Below are positions 1-14,000 of a DNA stretch of 64,000 nt, in pieces; position 1 is the first letter of the stretch, and each line of letters begins with the position of its first letter. This DNA is from Solea solea. Its lineage: Eukaryota; Chordata; Actinopteri; Pleuronectiformes; Soleidae. A program made the position numbers and the translations under genes. The stretch spans positions 12,126,938 to 12,190,937 of the forward strand of contig NC_081154.1 of NCBI RefSeq assembly GCF_958295425.1, given 5' to 3'. The notes below the pieces were generated by a model. The model ran no database searches, had not been told where the DNA came from, and was given only the letters and a program-made list of their open reading frames with translations.

Positions 1-3000
1 GGTGTGAAAAATAAATGGTGGATGGGGGGAAAAAAACCCAGCATCCGCTGCAGCCGACCAGCACAGCAAAAAACAACACCAGCAGCAGTTTCTCCCTCTT
101 GTCCCTCTGCAGATGAACAGATCTGAAAACGGTGTAATAATCGTCATTTATTTCCTTTTGGACTCAAATCCAAACATGACTCCTTTTGGAAACCTGTGTA
201 GGAGTTCAGGTTCAGATCTCTCTTTCGTTGCTAAATTTAGCTCAGTGATAAAAAGAAATGGTGCAGAGAAAGTCTGGGACCTGGAGCACGGAGTCTTCCC
301 CTGTCTCCATGTCATGCAGAAAGCAGATGCTTTGTGTTTCCCATCCCACTCATCATTAAGGTTATGACTTTGAGGCCCCACAGTGCTGAGAGATGGACAC
401 ACAGGGAGTGGATGGAGGCAGAGGAAGGATGTGTGAAGACTGGATTGGAGTGTTTTTGCTTTGTCAGATGAGGTGTGAAAGCAGTCGGCCTTCTCTTCTG
501 TCCTCCATGCCTTCACATATCTCCCCTCTCACTTATTTCCTTGCCATCAGCAACTCTCTACTGAGGCATGGGATGCAGCAGGGTCTCCATCGGTTGCCCC
601 CCTGTGCTGCTCTTCACTCACTCTCACCTAATCCCTCCACCTCTGGGGACTGGAGTGAGCTGCCAACAACAATAGAGCTGCCTAGGTTTGATAAAGAGGC
701 TGTGGACTGCTTCGGGTTGCAGGGACTCTGGGGAATGAAGGCTCGAGCCCATGATACAGTCTCCTTAAACTCATCAGCAGAGGTTTGGTTTCTGAGCGCA
801 GGGGTCGCAGGTCCCAGGTGTAAACTCACAGTGGGTTAAACAGGAAACTGCATTTGTTGACACATGAGCTGAGAGAGAAGCTATTTGTTGTCATTCACGG
901 GGAACTCAAATATTCAACCCACTTGATTTTAGCCCAAATGTCAAACTGTTACTGTTACACTGTACAATCATCTCATCGTTAATAAGCCAACTCCCTTTAG
1001 ACTTCCATGTTATATATTATATTATATACGGTATAGTTAAATTGAAGTAATAGTTCAAGTGATTCAGTGTGTTGTCAGCAGTGCTACAGTCAAACAGCCG
1101 ACATGCCTTTGTGTTGGGAAATAAAAGAGTGAAAAGAAAAAAAAGATTCATGGCCTCAGAATTATTATAATCTTGATTATTGCCTTGGCCTGGCATTGAT
1201 TTTGTTCAAAATGCCAAATGAAAATTAATAAACGGAAGTTCTGTTGTGTTGATGCAAATCAACCGCGCTCACTTTTTATTTACGCCCGGTGGTTTATCGA
1301 CGCTGTAAGCGCGAACAAGCCCCAGCGCCGCGCTCCGCCTGCACATGCTGGGGTCTGATGTGATGTTTACAAACAGTCTCTCAGAGAAAACCAATAATGT
1401 TCTACTCTGCGGCGCGTCGGCTTATCAACAGGAGCCCCGAGTCCTTATAGGGATCAGCGGCACATGGATGATCGATGAGCTATAGCAGTGCATTATTATT
1501 GGGAAAGCAATCACCAACTTTAGTGAAATAACGTTGAGCGCTGATTTAAGGAAGCGTGACATAACAGAATCTTCCCTGCAGAAATCAGTTGTAATGAAAG
1601 CTGGTTGAGATTTATGGGCACTGCGGGGTCAGCGGGGGGATGTATGGCCTAATAAATTGCACCTTGGGCATCTTGTCTTAAGGAAGACCACACCTGCTAA
1701 AAATGCATGCCTCGGACCTTGCACGTTACACTAAATATTAATTTCTCTTTAAATAATTCACTTGTTTTTGTACTGCCTCCCCGTGCTCTCATCTTGTGGC
1801 CCCTTCCTGTCAATCTCCTCCTAACAGAGCTCAGGGTCAGGGTGTAAAACCAAATCCCGACTAATACATCAAAATCAGACTTTTTTTTTTTTTTACGAGC
1901 AACACGGAGGACATCCCACTCCCCAAGACAGTTGGAGGGGTGAAAGACATTAAGGGAGGCAGAGTAAATTTGTATTCAGTTCTTAATTGTTTGATTTCCC
2001 TGAGGACGCGCAAGGCAGAGGAGGAGGGCAGGAAAAATAGGGGGAGGAGGGCACACAATGCAGACAGCTTTAATTAATTGAAATACTACTTTTGTGTGTG
2101 TGTGTGCGTGCCTTCACCTTGCACAAAAAAAAGGATGATGGACTTGACTGTTTGAAGTTCCCCAGTTGCTCATTAGTTCAAGCGCGATGTTGAAATGGAT
2201 ATAGATGCATGAGCTTTGTGCTTTGGGCCAGTTCTTTGCGAAGCATTTGAATTAGTGAGCAGAGCTCAAAGCCGGCGCATTTGCATGACCTGTCCTGAAA
2301 AAACGACTTTACATTCAGCTCTTCCTCAGCACATCCTCTCCCTCTCAACTGCAACCCACGGAATGATTTGAAAGAATGCGAGCAAACAAAACAGGGACGC
2401 GTGATGCGATTAATTGTTTTGATGCGGAATGTAAATCCCGCTTTAATGTATTCACGGAGGGGAATATGAATTGATTTGGTAAACTCACATCTGTGAGTTT
2501 TCAGTATATCCTGATTTTCGTTATCGGTATAAGTGAACACGGATATCAAAAAGTGTCTAAAGATTTGATTCACCCAAAATAATAATGGAAAGAAGGCTGA
2601 GATATCAACCTCCAGGATTTCTCTCTAGATCATAAAAATGTTAACATTCACAATATTATAAACAACAAGCAACTATCTTTTATTCCAGTTACTGAGTACA
2701 ACCCTGCCTTCCTTGATTAAGTCCATTAAATTGTAAAAAAAAAAAAAAAAAAAAGTAGTTCCTCTGTTGGGTGATGCAACCAAAACAAAGTTTGCAGAAT
2801 AGTACATTTTCCCACACAGAGTCCATAGTTTAGTTGTTAGTGTTGTGGCTCGCTCCAAGTACTGAAAGCAAATAAGGTGTTGCATGATACACAAGCCGTG
2901 CTGTGTGTGGAGCACAAACACAATCCGTGTTGTGGAAAACAGCACAAGCAGTGGTGCATGCGTGTGGACATGCTCACACAGACACACATTAATCATACAG

Positions 3001-3086
3001 GGCTACCAGAACATGCAGTCACTGATGCACACAAGCAAGGACACACTCTCTCTCTCTCTCTCTCCTTCCATCACTCCCTTAGTCCT

Positions 3087-3149
<63 letters not shown>

Positions 3150-6100
3150 AAGCGTGTCCTGAGGGAGATGAAGAGGCAGAACAGAGGCACACACACACCC
3201 TCTGCCACAGAGGAACAGAAGCCCTGGGGGCTGATGGCAATAGAAAGCAGGATGAAGGATCTCCCCCTCCAGTGATCCACAGCAACAAAGGCGAATTTAG
3301 AGAGTGCTGCTTTTTGCAGCCAGTGTAATTAGTTTCAGATAAAGATGTCACTGGCCAATGTCGCAAAGAAAGAAGAAGGAAAAAAAACAAAAAAAACACC
3401 CGTCTGCGGCGCTAGAGCTGCTCAGAAATGTATATTTTTCTGTTTTCTTTCCATTTAAATTGAATTATTACTTGCAGTAATTTAAAGCTTTGTATTCTAC
3501 TTGACCCCTAGTGGAGGATTTAGAGTTCACTGTGCAAATCAATCGCTGTTGATTAGTCACATGTGATTACATTTCCCTTTGTCCTTGGGGGATCAGTGAT
3601 ATCATGAGCAATAAAATGGCTATTAATGTCCTAATAGAATGAAAAACGTGCCTTGCTGTAACCCACCAAGAGTGAGTGCACGATTTGATCATTGTCATAG
3701 ACACCATTTGTTCCATTTGGCATGTGCACGCTTGCCTGAGGGTGACAGACATTGTGGTGTAAGCAAAACGCGAGAGAGCCAGATGTGTGTCATGATGTCA
3801 CACATCCATGACTGGCAACAGGCAAAGAAAACCAGAGGGAGAGACCGGACGGCACAAAAAACCCCCCCCAGCACACTTCACATCAGTCAAGCTTTGAAAA
3901 GTGACTTTTGTGTGGATGTAACAATAAGCCACAAAACCAGGCAATCAATGAGAAATTAAATAAACATGTTTTATGCAATGTGTTTTCAAGATGTCCGCCA
4001 GTCTCATTCTTGTGAATCCAATATGGCAAGAAAGCCATGAAGGAATCTCTTCCAATTTGGTTTCAACTTTCCTTTAAACTTCAGGATTAAGTGATCAGAT
4101 TTTGGTGGTCAGTGTGTGAAGTGTGACTTCACAAAGCTGTTTTGCCTCACAAATGTGTTATCTTAAAACTCGGGGTTTCACGATCTTGATTGTAAATCAA
4201 AAATTGGTTGAAATGATGTCACAATCTCGACCTTCGTAAGGAAAGGAGGAATCGAGGATTTAGAGGGGGAAAACAGCGAGCATCTCATCATTAAGATGCA
4301 GACGTAACTATGAAAAACAACTCCGTTTACACACGCAACTCCTCTGTCCTCATTTGGAGCAAATCTTCCTCAAGATTCAACTCATGCTACAGGGATAACT
4401 AGCGGTACAGGTGTGTTTGTAGCACCAGACATGTGACCTTAGTCAGTGGTGGAACACCCTGGATTTAGGAATTGACTGGTTGTTGTTTCTTTGGTTTTGT
4501 TAATGCATTATTTCAATAAGGCCTTAGTGTGGTACATTATAAACAAATGATGGAGGGTCGCCCCCCTGTGACCCTCCTGTGGTGGTAGAAAATGGATTGA
4601 TATCAGTCATGACACCATGTCGACCATCGAAATGGGAATTAAAAAAAATAAATGTGTTATTATGACAGAAAACCAACGATCCTAGACTAAACTATACAAG
4701 TTTTGTTTTTTTTATTCTATTATTGCATTTTTCCTTGTCTGACTGGAATGATCAGACGATGTGTCACTCCGTGCTGGAGTGTGCTGCAGCAATAGCCAGA
4801 GTTCCCATAATATGGTGAGGCAGCAGCACGTGTGCTGAATGTGGCACAGAACGCGACTGTGTTGAGGGACAGCTGATAGAAAGCAAGTCCTCAGACCTAC
4901 ATTACGCATGTGACCGTTCCAAAAAAACAAATGCCTGAGCGTTTCCTGTTCTTCACCGCGCTGCGGTCCAAATCTCATTAAGTGAAGGCAAGCGAAACCG
5001 CGGCCGTGATTATCAGCCGCTATTGACTGCAACATCTGCCTCAGAGCTTTTTGTGGCGGCGTGACAGCATCACACCTCTCTCACCTCTCACCTCAACCTC
5101 TCCTTACTTAGAGAGTCATTATCTTCACTCTTGATGGACAGCAGTGACCACAGATCTTTTCGAAGCATTTGAATAAACAACAGGCGCCTTTAGTTTTCTG
5201 GTAGTGATAGACTTTTGATTTGTAGGTATGTCCAAACCAGACGATTCCTGGAGATGGGAGTTTGCTAACATCACATCTGTTTCCTCTCTGGGCTTTCTCT
5301 CTTTCTTGGTCTACTGATTATGCTGTCTACCTTGATGTAGTAGTGAGCTGTAGTGATGCACATGGATCACAGTACGTGCCATTCTCTCTCAGAACAGGCA
5401 TTTCATTTCAGTGTACTTCCTACACTTCAACATATAGACGATCTATTATCCGATTGTAACAAAAGATTTCTGTTTGATCGGTGATCGCCCAACGCCTCGG
5501 TCTTCACACTTCATCGCAGATTAGCATTGCACTTCCGTCCTAATTCCAATTATCTCATCCATTGTTGGGGCGGCATTCATCATCTCGTCTCTGTAATTTG
5601 GATCCTGTGGAGTCATCCATCATGCAGACATTTCACAGAGATGACACTTTATTGATTTCACGGGGCATGCCTTGGCTTAACCACATCAATCTGTAGGTGA
5701 CAGTCATTGCGGTAATTGCGTGCCACCACTGCTAATGGCTACTCTGTTTGACCATCTTGCTGACCACCCCAGGATGCCACACAAGTGTGAAGAATCATAA
5801 TGAGCCTGTTGTGATGAGATGGAACGTGCAGCCCAGTCACATCTGCCGTTTTTGTTTGTGAAAATACAAACTAATACTCTCTCATATCTGCACTTGAAAC
5901 ACGCATGGGTTTTTCTTCACACAAGCCAAAACCTGCTATTGCCAGAATGTTGACCTTGAAGCTCGTGGAGCCACATGCTACATCACTGTACCAAACATGG
6001 CATAGATATGAATAAAGTCAAAACCATCTGCCTTGACTTTTGTTTTGCTCTTTTCCACTCCCTCCCTCCTGAGCAGAAATCATTGGCCGGCACGCTGTAA

Positions 6101-9100
6101 CAGGTCTGTTCATGACATGCTTCATGTAGACTGGGAGTTGCACGGAGCTTGGGGTAAAGCAGGGGGAATTCTGCTTCCCTGCTCTACTTGGCACTGGCCT
6201 GCAACGCTGCCTGATGTCAGACAGATCACAGCCAGGAAGACTGGCCCTCTTCCCTTTACTGCTGGAAAAGAAAATTTTTTAACACTCAGACAAGTTTTTT
6301 TCTTTCCTTTTTGTTTTTGGCTTGGAGCAGTTGGCTCTATTGTAGGTTTTCATGCACATGATCCCACTTTTTCCCCACTTTTTCAAGTGAAACTGGGATC
6401 TTGCCACTTGCCACATAAAAGCACAGGGACATTATTACTACCACATTGAGTTGCTGTGTTGAAATGTAATGTGGGCTACTAATTGGAGCTCCTAGATTAG
6501 GTTTTATAGGGAAAAAAAAAGTGTTTCTTTGATGATGATTTAATCTGCTCTTAATGTTTTTATTTATCTGTATAAATAGCTAGTCCTCACAAGTGCTAGA
6601 GAGCTACGAGCTCTCAAGAGGCTCGATCCTCACCAGCTTTGCATTTGTCTTCGTTAACTCTAGCATTTGTCCAGAATTCCCTGATATGGTTGTCGGAGTT
6701 TAATGAGACACATCGGAGCATGTGACTGGGAAATCACTGCACACATTGATCCAGCCTCTGCTCCACCAACGGAAACAACGTCTACATTGTCAATGTACGG
6801 GCCACAGCAAGTCAGCTAATAGTCATGTTGTGGACTCCAAAAAGAGAGTCAAGCCAATATTTTAGGTATTCTTCTTATTAGGATGCCCACAGCATAAGCA
6901 AGTTTGACTCTATATACACCACGTTATGTATTTTGTTCTGCACACTGCGTCTGTATTTGAAGCACCTGAAAATAGTTTTGCATGGAACAATCTCCGTCTC
7001 ACACTAAAGATTCTTCCCCCGAATCTTGGCCCATTGCCACATAATCAATTCAGCCGTTTCTTGTTCCTCCAAGTTTTGATCAAAAGTGTCCCGTGCATGA
7101 CTTCATCTTTACTCTTGTTTACGTCTTCCCTGCTCTGGTGTTTTATTTCCATAATCGCAATACACGGCAGACATTATAGACACAATTCTGTGGCATAATC
7201 AATCAAAAACAGAGTCGCATTTGCATACAAAAGCTGAAATGTTCCTTCTCCGGCACGACTGCCGAGTGGTCTGTTTGACATTCAGACAGGTACTTTCTTT
7301 CTAGGTCATATACAGCACTAACCTACAAACGGGACCTCCCCTTTTTGCCGTTGATTGATTGGCTTCCAACTCCAATTCATCAAGCCTGCTGCAATTAATA
7401 TATCTCCTCCACCTCTCCGGTTATTCTCCCTTTTTAAATGAGCACAATGAAGTAAACGAGTAACACAAGAGATCACGGGATTTGTCAATAAATCACCACA
7501 GAGAGTCATTTTTCTAGTTTAATGTGGTCATACTTTTCCTAATTAAAATGTATAGCAGGGAGTGGGATGGATTTGTGAGTCGGGGTATGTACAGTGTTTC
7601 TGTACGTTAATCTGTTCCATTTACATAAGACATAAATCCTCCTGTTATTTCCCCGTAGGTGGACGGACACAATGAGCTGTCAGTGTTGATGAGACGCAAC
7701 AAAGAAAGGAAGAAAAGAAGGGACACTTAGTAACTGTGGCGTCACTGTCTCTCCATATATATGTCGTCAAATCTACCAATACAACACCTTTCCTCGCTTT
7801 ATGTATTACCTTTCAAATACCCCCCCCCTCCCCCAGCCTTGACATGACATGAAATGTAAACACGACAACTATAATTACAAATAGGCTATTGCACCTGTCT
7901 AACTGATGCAGTGCCATTAACAATTATCTCTCCTGTCATATTTCCAGAGATATAGCACTGCCCTCAGCGATGTTTACCTCCTGCTTGTCACACTTTGCTC
8001 TCGTAGTGGTTGTGTGAGAGTGAGGCTGTCTGGGTACTTGGGGGCAGATATGGAGGCATTAAGAGTCAAATAAAGGGGCTTTTTTTTTTGTTGACTCATT
8101 GTATCTCTCCCTGATGCCAAATCTCTGTCAGTCAGGTGGATCTCTGCTGGAGGACTGTCCCGTGGGTAATGCATTTTAAATAGGGGGCACAACCCCTGTC
8201 CACTTCCTTCTCACTTGCCTCATTAACTTCCCACTGATTGATAAATGGTGAGCTGTGACTGGCATGCTGGGTGGGTGCCTGCTGGAATTAGACACATGAT
8301 ATATTTGGCTGCGGGTTCATTGCTCTGAGGGGATGAGATGCATCGTCAAGAATGTCTGCGTTCAAACCAGCACTCCAATCCAGACACTATCCTGAAGGAG
8401 GGGAGGGGCTGTATGTGAGAACACAAATACCTGCCAACGTCCATCCTCACAGTTCATAGTTGCAGAGATTTTTTTGGTTGAGAATACAACAGGAAAACAA
8501 AAAAACGAGTGTTCTGCCTCTCGCATGCTTGACCAAGTCGTCTCGCTTAATTGTCATGGAAATTTTCCGTCCATTGTGAACTCGTCTGACTCAGACAACA
8601 TCTGAACATTTTCCGGAGTTCATGTCTGAAAACGTCATGTGTTTTACTTATTTTCCACAGTTGCCAGAAAACTCATAATCTTTGACTCCATGAGTGACTC
8701 CTCTAAGAAGCGAGCAACAAGCCAAGTCGGTTACAAATCCAGGGGGTTGCTAGTATACAGTAGTAAACCAAACAAACGATGGCAGTGAGAAGCCTCTCTT
8801 TAGGGGTGTTTCAGGAGACTTTGTGGGCACGAGGCAAGAACGGACCAGGAAAACTTTACATCAAACCAAACAGAATTACGCTTGTGGCATTGGGCCTGGA
8901 ACTGAGCTGATTAATCATTACTGGTTTCTCTGTTTTATCTGAAAAAAGGGTCCCTGTTGCTGAGTTTGTAGAATTCATTGGTACTGATTGACACCCAAAT
9001 ACATGTGAGTGTCTGTTTTGAGAATACTCCAACGGCTACCACAAAAGCAGAAATGCATTCTCCTCACAAACTGCTGACATTAGCTCATATTTTTTTGTTG

Positions 9101-10940
9101 TAATCCACTTCGATTTGATCCGAAAACACTGTCGTGGTTTTTATTCCTGCAACAACTGCGTGTCCTCTTCACGCCCCCTTCAGAAAACGCACACATGGAC
9201 GACACATGGGCGTCTGCAACGTGTTCTCGTGTCCCCACACTCTCCTTGAATGCTGCACACAAGCAACGAAGCAGATACTTAGGCCTCCACACACTCACCA
9301 CAATGGATTGTCTGTTGTGGGCAGATGTTGAGGTTATGTGTCCGACTGCGAGCGCAGACCTAATTAAGACTGAAGAAACACATCATTTTATTTGGCTCTT
9401 TCTACTCTTTGGCCTCGCTTTGATCCAATGATTATTACCAGCTCTTTGGCTCTGCAGAGAAGTCGAGGGTGGGGAGGCATTGTGTCTCATGCTGACAGCT
9501 CCCAAACAAAATAACCCCCCCTCCTCCCCAGGTTGTTACAGCTGACACTCCCAGCTGGGTTGTCAGCGGTTAGGTCAGTAAGAGAATCCAGCTGCCTGCT
9601 GAGGTTTCCACTCTGCTGTGGAACCTTCGACTAATATCCTGCAGTGTAATACAGTACATGCATCCACTATATATATGAAACGTGCATTGACACGTAAAGA
9701 CACTCTGAACTTCATCTGAAACAGAAACAACATATTAACTTGTTTGTTAATCTCTCTCTCGCTCTCTCTGCTGCTGGTCTGTCGCTCCCCCAAGAGAACC
9801 AAGATTATGTCTCACTCTTCGCTACACGAAAGCCAAGCAAGCTTAGTTATATCAACATGGGAAAAGTTCACCACATCTGAGGTGACTTTCATGCGTGCAC
9901 ATATGGACGGAGGCATCATGTGTGCAAATGATTCTCTCTCTGCAATATTTCATTTCATATTCAGTAAACTACATAACTAACATGAAAGTTGCTAATACTT
10001 AACATGAATTATAGTTTATATTCAGCTCATGCATGATCATTTACTACATGAATTAAAAGACACGCATCACATCATGGACTCCTTTTATTCGCCAAAGAAA
10101 TCATGTGATGTCGTGTGTGGCCTGTGTTTGCACAGCTCTTATTTTCTATGTTAAAAGCCCCAAAGGTATTTTCGCACGATAACAAAAGCGAATGGAGCAT
10201 GATTTAATTTGTGCGTTATTTGTTCCAACAGCTATGACGGTTGAACTGTAGAGAAAGATGCAGTAAAACCAAAATCATCTAGCAGGTATCAGCTGACAAG
10301 TTAGACAAAAAGCACATGTTTTTACATAATTATTGACCCCGAAACTGGAAAGAAAATCATTACAAAGGAGAGAGAGCATGAAAAACAAATCTGTTTGCCT
10401 TCAGCAGAGCATTGCAGTGTTGATTTACTGCACTTTCTGCATATAAACTATGAATGGATCACTTGGTCACCTCCGAGAGGAACTGTATTCCGTTATTGAT
10501 TCCCATTTGTAACCAAAAATAATTTATTTACTGTATTCCTGTCAACATAATCTGACCATGCTTTCATGTCCCTTTGCTCATCACTCGTGATGTGTAAGTC
10601 TATTACTGTTTGTATCGCATCACATGGAATGGGTTATAGATTTGTATTGAATACGTCTTCATGATGCATGCATGAGGCATGAAGGTGGGTTTTAATAATA
10701 GAAAATGCCAGAGCAGCCTCTGTATCCTGTTGCTGACTTCATGTCCACAGCTGCTCAGTGGAGTTTTTGCACTCCAAGAGTAGGGTTCGGTTTTAAATCA
10801 CAGCAGACTGTTCATCACTTTAGCAGCTCTCACAGTGATGGAATGACTGAAGACACTGTAATTGATTTTTGTTTGTGTGTGTGGATAAAGCCCCTTAGTG
10901 TCACTTCTGAGCGTTTGTCATCTTTGTTTATTCCATTTAG
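1..10940 (+). other. Probable ADAM12 intron 3 (no exon recognised)
   Basis: No coding exon was recognised on either strand. Open frames here are short and unlike any family I know. ADAM12 exon 3 was searched for by its expected protein and end phase and not found, so the stretch is read as intron, with exons 1-3 upstream. It holds simple repeats (CT run and CA run near 3040-3145), homopolymer runs, and a short SINE/LINE-tail-like piece near 4555-4597 (ctcctgtggtggtagaaaat). No large transposon copy is evident, in contrast to later introns. Confidence 0.55.
3042..3145. repeat. CT and CA dinucleotide microsatellites
   Basis: A CT run at about 3044-3063, then a perfect CA run at 3090-3145 (28 units). 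The Thr-His and Val-Cys repeat frames seen here on each strand are artefacts of the repeat. Confidence 0.97.
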
Positions 10941-11019
10941 GGGGCTATTTGCAAGTAACTACACAGAAACCCATTACCTGGAGGATGGCAGTGCGGTCAC
11001 GGGCTCTCACAACTTCACG
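10941..11019 (+). CDS. adam12: ADAM12 exon 4 (prodomain)
   Basis: First recognisable exon. Acceptor ttccatttag ends at 10940 and donor gtatgc starts at 11020. The first base closes a codon from the missing upstream exon. The rest encodes 26 prodomain residues starting [16 protein letters not shown], matching the ADAM12 prodomain. The 79-nt length and phase fit ADAM12 exon 4. Confidence 0.9.
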
Positions 11020-14000
11020 GTATGCTTTTAACAACAATTTACTTTCTGGTTTTTATCAAAGCTGAGACACAATAAAACATCTGAGCTTGAATCTGTGATG
11101 TTTTCTTCTCTCACCCCAAACCCCCACCCCCCACCTAATAACCTTTATGAGTGTTGACCTTTTGTATAACTCCATATCATGTCTGGTTCTGCTTCGCTGT
11201 GTGCCCTTTAGGGGGTCAGTGAGAAAATAAAGAAATAATTTATGTTGCAGTTAGACCCACTTTTAAACCTCCGAGAACTCGGCGGCGTTGCGAAATAAGC
11301 AGCCGGTGTTAGATGAGTGAGCCCATTTTCCTTCTCTGCCAGCAGATGAATATTTGATGAAATAAAAGGTGGACAGAGGTCAGAGAATAGACTCAGTTTA
11401 AGAGAACAGTGCAAGTCTTTTATAATAAATAGGCTTAAAACCCATCTCTAAAACCGGTTTGGCATGGGTTTTTAAAAATATTGAATGAATTAGTTAACAT
11501 CTAAGTGCCTTTAAGAAGTCTCACTCACTGTGAAAAACCAGCACTGAGCATTGTATTTGTTAAACAGAGTTTGCACTTTCTATAAAACATACATGTGTTA
11601 AGTCTGTCACATTCTTTCTTCAGTTTCAACAGTGCTCTCTGTTTGTACTGTGTCTCATTATTGCGAGCCTATAGATGAATGTGATTATCTGCAGTTTGGA
11701 AAGTAATTAAAACATCGTATTTTTGTTCTGATAACAAGAAAGCATTTTAATAGACAGCATGTGAGGTCTGTGTACAAAATGGCTGTCCTATGTATAGCTG
11801 AAAAGAAGCAATGAATGTAATTCAATAATGGCCAACCCACGCAGTAAAATGAACATCTGCTGCCGGACTGTGATTGGCTGAGCTCAAACAGCTGATTGTA
11901 ATTGCTGCCATTCTAGGGCATAAAGACAATGGAGGAGTCACAGGTCAGAAAAGGGATGGAGGTGGTATGCTGAGAGTCCATGAGATGCATAGATCGTGGG
12001 ACGAAACTAATTATTTTTCTCATTAGCTGGTAAGATAATTGTGAAAATATTGATCGGTATGGGAAAGGGAATGGAAATTATAGCTCTGCCACTCATCATA
12101 CTGTATGTTGTGATTGCTCATATCTGCAAAATCCACGATACATAAGCTACATGACCCAACTAATACAGGCATTTCTTGATTATAAATGAGCCATGGTTTA
12201 GGTACAAATAACACCCGGTTAGGCCTGAGTCTGACACGTTACTTGGTTGGTAATAAAACTTTTCTTTGGAACAGTAACTGGTGTGTGGACATTTTCATCA
12301 TTTATCTGATTCTGCCATGCACCAGGTGTGTATTCAGTTTGGAGGTTTGTGCCTTTGGACACTTTTCCTCATAGTGTCACAACATGAACAACAAAAAACA
12401 CACTGGAGAGAACACAAAATGCACACAATAAGTATTTGGACTCAAACTGGTCTCATGGACATCGGTATTATGCACAGCCCTCCAACCAACCAACTCCGAT
12501 TAACACAATTGCCGATTAACCATTTGCCAAAACATAATATCAAACATTTTGTTAAAAACTATAAAAAATAGTTTGCAGCAGAGGAAAATGGCAAAGTTTT
12601 GCTGAGACAACAGGCTACAATTGAGAGGCTTGAACCAGCAAATTAACTTCAACCTGGAAGCAAATGACTTCCAAGTGATTTTGTGTCACGTTGATTAATC
12701 GACTAATCAATTCTACACAAGACGGATTCGAATTTAGATGGACGCACCGAAGGATTCCCTGCCAGTAACCTGTATTTACCAGGTTGGGAACTAATGGAGA
12801 TCTTTTGACCTCCATTCCTCCTCTCATTCCTCTCTCATGACCACAACATGGGAGAGTCTTTTTACTTGGAAAAAAACAGGTCTGCAGAGACTGATCTGTA
12901 GTTAATTTATTTGTCCTGCCGGCAGGGAGGAGACTGATATAGTGATCTGGAGTGTTCAGTTGTGTGTCAAAGGCAAGGTACTGCCGGGAGAGACTTCAGC
13001 ATGAGTCAACCCTCCCTTGGTTCCCCTTGTCTGTTTTACATCGTCTCCTCCATCCATGTATAATACAATAAATGATTGCCACGTGCTGCAACAAAAGAAA
13101 ACTACTGGGAATATGCAACGCTAGCATGGCTATCAGAGAATTAAGTTGAAAAAAAAAAGAAATGTACAGTTTAGTTATGTTGCGGAATGCTCAAACCCAG
13201 GATGCCTCCCACCATAACGTGTCTGTTATTAATCTTCCTGAATTTCAGGTTCGAAGGGGCGGACACTTCGCCTTCTCATTTCTTCCTGCAAAAAGCTCAG
13301 AAACAAAGTCTATTCCTATCCCTTATATCGATGCATCACAGTCATGATCTCATCAAAGAAACATGAGGTGGTAGCATTAACTCAGTGTAATAATACCAGC
13401 TCTTCTCTTCCTCCCCCACCAGACAAAAATTTCATATTTCATGTCGGGTTGTCCTGTCTTTGCACTTTTTTTTTCTTTCTCTCACTATCACACATTATTC
13501 TCTTTCAATGCACCTCTAGGTGGAGATATGGAAAGTGGCTCCATGGTGGAAGACACGTGGATTTAGATCTATTATTTCCAGTAGCTACCAGAATATGATA
13601 TTGTTTTCTTTATGTCTATGATGAATCCTATTTTTCCAAAACTAATGTTTCTATAATAGGCGAACGTTGAATCAATGATGTGGCATCCAAGTGAGGATGG
13701 AATACACAACACATTGATACTTACATGGCACACACGCTCACCAACACTGGTGTCTGGAGGACACATACTAAGGCCTAGCTAAGGCATGTTTTCGGCTGAG
13801 TTTACAGAGTGTGCAGGGTCACAATTTGGAGTCAACAACAAGAATCAATGGAGCCATCCTGATATAAATGTGCAGTTGACCATTCTGCAGAGGCTGTGCA
13901 TGGCAGTCATGTCTAACATCTTGTGAAATATACACTATTTGGACAAAAGTATATCGGACGCCTGACCATTACACCAACAGGGACTGTAATGATGTATTCA

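Noticed and set aside
3003..3399. Open frames with Thr-His and Val-Cys repeats
   Set aside because: They are translations of the CA microsatellite and disappear outside it.
8455..8510. Possible ADAM12 exon 3
   Set aside because: It has an AG and an ending phase that would fit, but the donor is poor (gtgttc) and the encoded residues do not resemble the ADAM12 prodomain.
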